Assembly (NCBI GenBank): GCA_020628865.1 | Contig: JAHDEJ010000030.1 | Location: 11,781 to 67,056, forward strand | DNA: 55,276 nucleotides | DNA from: Acidimicrobiales bacterium | GTDB taxonomy: Bacteria; Actinomycetota; Acidimicrobiia; Acidimicrobiales; SHLQ01 | Direction: 5' to 3' | In this document: piece after piece, positions 52,600-55,276 of the stretch | Position numbering within the stretch: the first letter of the stretch is position 1 | Layout: each line of letters opens with the position of its first letter | Position numbers and translations under genes: made by a program | Notes under the pieces: generated by a model | The model's input: the letters and a program-made list of their open reading frames with translations, nothing else | The model's database searches: none | What the model was told of the DNA's origin: nothing

Positions 52600-52624
52600 A
52601 CCATAACGTACGGTACCGTATGGT
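52600..52624. promoter_or_regulatory. TetR operator candidate 2
   Basis: A second, related dyad begins ACCATA and ends TATGGT around the palindrome ACGGTACCGT. It shares the CCGTATGGT half-site with operator 1, only 3 nt away, so two regulator dimers could bind side by side. Confidence 0.7.
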
Positions 52625-52662
52625 GTGAAGGGGTTTGGGACGGATGTCACGGAGTGGTTGTG

Positions 52663-53214
52663 ATGGCGCAACGCAGAACGAAGAGCGAGTGGGTCGATGG
52701 AGCGTTGGCCGCGTTGTGTGCCGCCGGCATCGATGGCGTGCGGGTCGAACCGCTCGCACGCTCGCTCGGGGTCACGAAGGGCAGCTTCTACCACCACTTC
52801 GACAATCGCCGAGCGCTCCACCTGGAGATGCTCTCGGAATGGGAGCGGTTGGGTACGTCGATGATCATCGACGTCGTGGATGAGGCGGCCGACGACCCGG
52901 AAGCGCGCCTGCGGTTGCTGATGATGAACACCTACGGCGCCGACGACGTGGCGGATGCCATCGAGGCCGCGATTCGGGCGTGGGCGGCCGGTGACGAGGT
53001 GGCGTCCGAGGCGGTACGGCGAGTCGACGACCGGCGGGTTGGGTACGTGGCGAAGCTGCTCTCCGAGGCGGGCATGACACCGGCCCAGGCGACCCGTCGA
53101 GCCCGGCTGATGTATCGCCATCTGATCGGCGAGTTCATCTGGCGCACGAGTGGTGGCCCGGCGTCCACGAGGCGCGAGCTCAATGAGATGGCGGACCTGC
53201 TCCTCGTGCGATGA
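52663..53214 (+). CDS. TetR/AcrR family transcriptional regulator
   Basis: Regulator of 183 residues. The N-terminal helix-turn-helix spans VEPLARSLGVTKGSFYHHFD near 27-46, a textbook TetR motif. The rest is helical and forms the ligand-binding and dimer domain. GGAG at 52651-52654 is 8 nt before the ATG at 52663. In-frame GTG codons at 52654 and 52660 are less likely. Two CCATACGG-type palindromes directly upstream suggest it represses itself and the divergent DUF3995-esterase pair. Ligand unknown. Confidence 0.9.
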   Translation: MAQRRTKSEWVDGALAALCAAGIDGVRVEPLARSLGVTKGSFYHHFDNRRALHLEMLSEWERLGTSMIIDVVDEAADDPEARLRLLMMNTYGADDVADAIEAAIRAWAAGDEVASEAVRRVDDRRVGYVAKLLSEAGMTPAQATRRARLMYRHLIGEFIWRTSGGPASTRRELNEMADLLLVR

Positions 53215-53221
53215 TGAGTCG

Positions 53222-54397
53222 ATGGCCGACCCCCATGACCTGATCGACGTCGACCGGCTCGTGGCCCGGACGGTCGAGCTCGTGCAGATTCCGAGCGTCA
53301 ACCCGTTCGACGAACCGATGGGAGAGGGCGAGGGCGAAGACGCTGCAGCGGCGTGGCTTCATGGTCATCTCGAGCGCCTCGGTCACGACATCGCCACCGA
53401 GGCGATCGCCGACGGCCGTCCGAACGTGATCGGCGTCGGCCCTGGCGGCGATGGTGATGTGGTCTGTCTCGCCGGGCACCTCGACACCGTCGGCGTCGTC
53501 GGTTACGACAACCCGTTCAGCGGCGAGGTGCGGAACGGTCGGGTGTATGGCCGGGGAACCTGCGACATGAAGGGTGCGCTCGCTGCGTTCGTGGAAGTTG
53601 CCGACGTGCTCGCCGCCTCTGGCACCAGCCTCGACGGCCGCCTGATGATCGCCGGGATCGCCGACGAGGAACATGGGATGGTGGGCTCTGCGCTCGCCGG
53701 CGCCACGGGCCCGATCGCCGATCACCTCATCGTCGGCGAGCCGACGAGTCTCGCTGTGTGCCCCGCGCACAAGGGTCAGTACGCCTTCCCGATTCGCACG
53801 GAAGGTCGGGCCGTGCATTCGAGCATCAAGCACGAGGGCGTCAACGCAATCGAGCACATGATGGAGATCATGCGGATGCTCGGCGACTACGAGGCCGAGC
53901 TTCGCTCGAACGAACCCCACGACCTGCTCGGCCTGGCATCCGTGAACCTGGGCGTGATTCGAGGCGGCGACATGGTCTCGATCGTTCCCGATGCCTGCGA
54001 ATTGCACGTGGACCGCAGGCTCGTTCCGGGGGAGACGTCTGCCGACGTGCGGGCTGAGCTCGAGCGCCGAATCGCGGCCATCTCGGATGATCGGGGCGGG
54101 TTCGGCTGGAGTATCGGCGATCCGATGGTCGACGCCCGCCCGCTCGACACCGAACGCGATGCTCCGGTCGTGGTCGCCGCGCAGCAGGCGATGCGGGGTC
54201 GGGGCCTTTCGGATCGGTTGGAAGCCTGCACCGGTTCGACCGACGCTCCGAACCTCGGTGGTCCGGCGATCATCTGGGGGCCCGGCTCACTCAGCCAGGC
54301 GCACACGATCGACGAATGGCTCGACATCGGCGAGCTCGAAGCCGCCGCCCACCTCTACCTGGACGCGGTGCTGGCGTTGGCGGGCGGAGTGCGCTGA
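53222..54397 (+). CDS. M20 family metallopeptidase (ArgE/DapE/carboxypeptidase-like)
   Basis: Zinc hydrolase of 391 residues. Metal ligands and catalytic residues are His86 and Asp88 in AGHLDTVGVV, Asp115 in GRGTCDMKGALAA, and Glu149-Glu150 in DEEHGMVGS, with a dimerisation domain in the middle and His in SQAHTIDEWLDI. Members deacylate amino acids such as acetylornithine or succinyl-diaminopimelate, or cleave dipeptides. No arginine or lysine biosynthesis gene is adjacent, so the substrate is not assigned. It starts 7 nt after the TetR stop. Confidence 0.9.
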   Translation: MADPHDLIDVDRLVARTVELVQIPSVNPFDEPMGEGEGEDAAAAWLHGHLERLGHDIATEAIADGRPNVIGVGPGGDGDVVCLAGHLDTVGVVGYDNPFSGEVRNGRVYGRGTCDMKGALAAFVEVADVLAASGTSLDGRLMIAGIADEEHGMVGSALAGATGPIADHLIVGEPTSLAVCPAHKGQYAFPIRTEGRAVHSSIKHEGVNAIEHMMEIMRMLGDYEAELRSNEPHDLLGLASVNLGVIRGGDMVSIVPDACELHVDRRLVPGETSADVRAELERRIAAISDDRGGFGWSIGDPMVDARPLDTERDAPVVVAAQQAMRGRGLSDRLEACTGSTDAPNLGGPAIIWGPGSLSQAHTIDEWLDIGELEAAAHLYLDAVLALAGGVR

Positions 54398-54444
54398 CGG
54401 ACCCGACCCACGGAGGAGGATCGAGCCCGTCAGCAGTTCCTGAT

Positions 54445-54603
54445 TCAGCGAGCGGCTCGAACGCCCATGCGGGCGTCGCTGAGGCGCTGGTGCGAGCGGA
54501 AGAGCTCGGGAATCGACGCATCGCTCCGGCGGAGGTCGTCGTGGGCTCGCCAAGTGCGGAGAAGCTGGTCGATCGAGGCGTGTTGTGCGTTTGACAGGGG
54601 CAT
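54445..54603 (-). CDS. Small protein divergent from the Lrp/AsnC regulator
   Basis: Protein of 52 residues: MPLSNAQHASIDQLLRTWRA, then a basic helical remainder ending ARMGVRAAR. AAAGGA lies 7 nt before the ATG at 54603, a good ribosome binding site, and the gene sits head to head with an Lrp-type regulator. These two facts make it credible despite its size. No fold or function is recognised. A short helical DNA- or protein-binding role is possible. Confidence 0.6.
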   Translation of the reverse strand: MPLSNAQHASIDQLLRTWRAHDDLRRSDASIPELFRSHQRLSDARMGVRAAR

Positions 54604-54691
54604 GGCGAGGTCCTTTCTGTTCGCTCTACAGAGATCATCGCCGGTTTTCGGCCGTGCATGGCCCTGTTCTCTGCCCTCTCGTGCACCTTGT

Positions 54692-54708
54692 ACAGTGGAA
54701 ACCACTGT
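54692..54708. promoter_or_regulatory. Operator candidate overlapping the Lrp/AsnC start
   Basis: ACAGTGGAAACCACTGT is a perfect 7-bp inverted repeat with a 3-nt centre. It covers the GGAAA ribosome binding site and the first bases of the start codon, so binding of the regulator there would shut off its own gene. Confidence 0.65.
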
Positions 54709-55141
54709 GATCGATGATTTGGACAGAGAAATACTCGGGGCGCTGCAATCGAACGGCCGATTGACGCAACGCGAGCTGGGTCGGAAGGTCGGATTGAGCC
54801 CGAACGCGGCCGGGGCGCGAGTGCAGCGGCTGGTGGATCGCGGCATCATCCGGGGGTTCCAGGCGCGGGTCGATCATGCCGCCCTCGGTCGCCCGATGGA
54901 GGCATCGATCGACGTGTGGCAGAAGGACGACCACGATCGCACGGCGTTCATCGACCTCGTGGCGGACGACGACCGCATCGTCGAGTGCTTTCACCTCACC
55001 GGGCCGCTCGACTTTCGCATCCGAGCGCGGGTCGCCTCGACCGAAGATCTCAACGACCTGCTCGGCCGGATGCATCGAGAGGGAGGCGTCCGCACCACCG
55101 ACAGCCGGCTGGTACTCGAACAGATTCCGGTCACCCGCTGA
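54707..55141 (+). CDS. Lrp/AsnC family transcriptional regulator
   Basis: Regulator of 144 residues. The N-terminal helix-turn-helix (about 2-50) is LDREILGALQSNGRLTQREL then GRKVGLSPNAAGARVQRLVD, with an unusual Ala-rich recognition helix. The C-terminal RAM ligand-binding domain includes FIDLVADDDRIVECFHLTGP then LDFRIRARVASTEDLNDLLG. The GTG at 54707 has GGAAA 5 nt upstream. A GTG at 54695 is an alternative. It probably senses an amino acid and regulates itself and the divergent small gene. Confidence 0.9.
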   Translation: MIDDLDREILGALQSNGRLTQRELGRKVGLSPNAAGARVQRLVDRGIIRGFQARVDHAALGRPMEASIDVWQKDDHDRTAFIDLVADDDRIVECFHLTGPLDFRIRARVASTEDLNDLLGRMHREGGVRTTDSRLVLEQIPVTR

Positions 55142-55162
55142 TTGCGTCGGGAATACCAGAGG

Positions 55163-55191
55163 TTGCTGGCTGTTGAAGGCAGCTGTACAGT
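55163..55191 (+). promoter_or_regulatory. Possible promoter of the initiator tRNA gene
   Basis: TTGCTG (55163-55168) and TACAGT (55186-55191) are separated by 17 nt, ending 12 nt before the tRNA. Both hexamers are weak matches. Confidence 0.3.
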
Positions 55192-55203
55192 TCTACTTTC
55201 CAC

Positions 55204-55276
<73 letters not shown>

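Overview
The window looks like chromosomal DNA from a high-GC actinobacterium. I infer an Acidimicrobiia/Ilumatobacter-like lineage from the gene mix (LLM-class flavin/F420 oxidoreductase, GpgS-like glycosyltransferase, secreted-HNH-like protein, DUF3995 and PoNi-like proteins) and from the many genes that have no ribosome binding site but carry a TANNNT box about 6-7 nt before the start codon. Coding density is very high, many genes overlap by 4 nt, and I see no insertion sequence, prophage or CRISPR array. One RNA gene is present: an initiator tRNA cut by the right edge.

Left part (1-10.2 kb): a sugar/polyol oxidation group (zinc alcohol dehydrogenase, enolase-superfamily dehydratase, AEC permease, aldose epimerase), a reverse-strand histone-deacetylase-family amidohydrolase, a translationally coupled H-NOX heme sensor and soluble hybrid histidine kinase, and an LLM oxidoreductase / SDR / Apd1-like Fe-S protein operon.

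10.2-17.5 kb: a tight operon of D-2-hydroxyacid dehydrogenase, GpgS-like glycosyltransferase and NADH pyrophosphatase converges on a GH13_18 phosphorylase. Together they suggest turnover of glucosylglycerate. HrpB helicase and a flavodoxin follow.

17.9-26.2 kb: an orphan solute-binding lipoprotein with a small split-barrel protein, a membrane-anchored protein with a degenerate HNH domain behind an AT-rich regulatory region, a GH63-type glucosidase coupled to a yeast-type cytosine deaminase, and a large acidic surface protein that ends at a strong bidirectional terminator.

26.2-40.5 kb: sulfatase and FMN glutamate-synthase-like pair, PmbA/TldE, UppP, tail-anchored TPR protein, orphan PoNi-like immunity protein, SAF/CpaB-like protein, FmdB zinc ribbon with a Ser-rich tail, PlsY, GalU, a 59-bp tandem repeat that carries a nine-codon mini-ORF in each copy, a degenerate Nudix protein, MscS, a proline-racemase-family enzyme with a Ser/Cys catalytic pair, and an acyl-CoA synthetase.

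40.5-55.3 kb: two small membrane proteins, an ACC deaminase diverging from a GntR regulator and a homodimeric 2-oxoacid dehydrogenase E1 (a plausible 1-aminocyclopropane-1-carboxylate to propionyl-CoA route), a YczE-like membrane protein, a PAS-GGDEF-EAL protein, ArfB, a TauD-like dioxygenase coupled to a class II aldolase, an esterase and DUF3995 gene facing a TetR regulator across two palindromes, an M20 peptidase, a small conserved-looking protein diverging from an Lrp/AsnC regulator, and the initiator tRNA.

All family names come from recognising motifs by eye. No database search was run.
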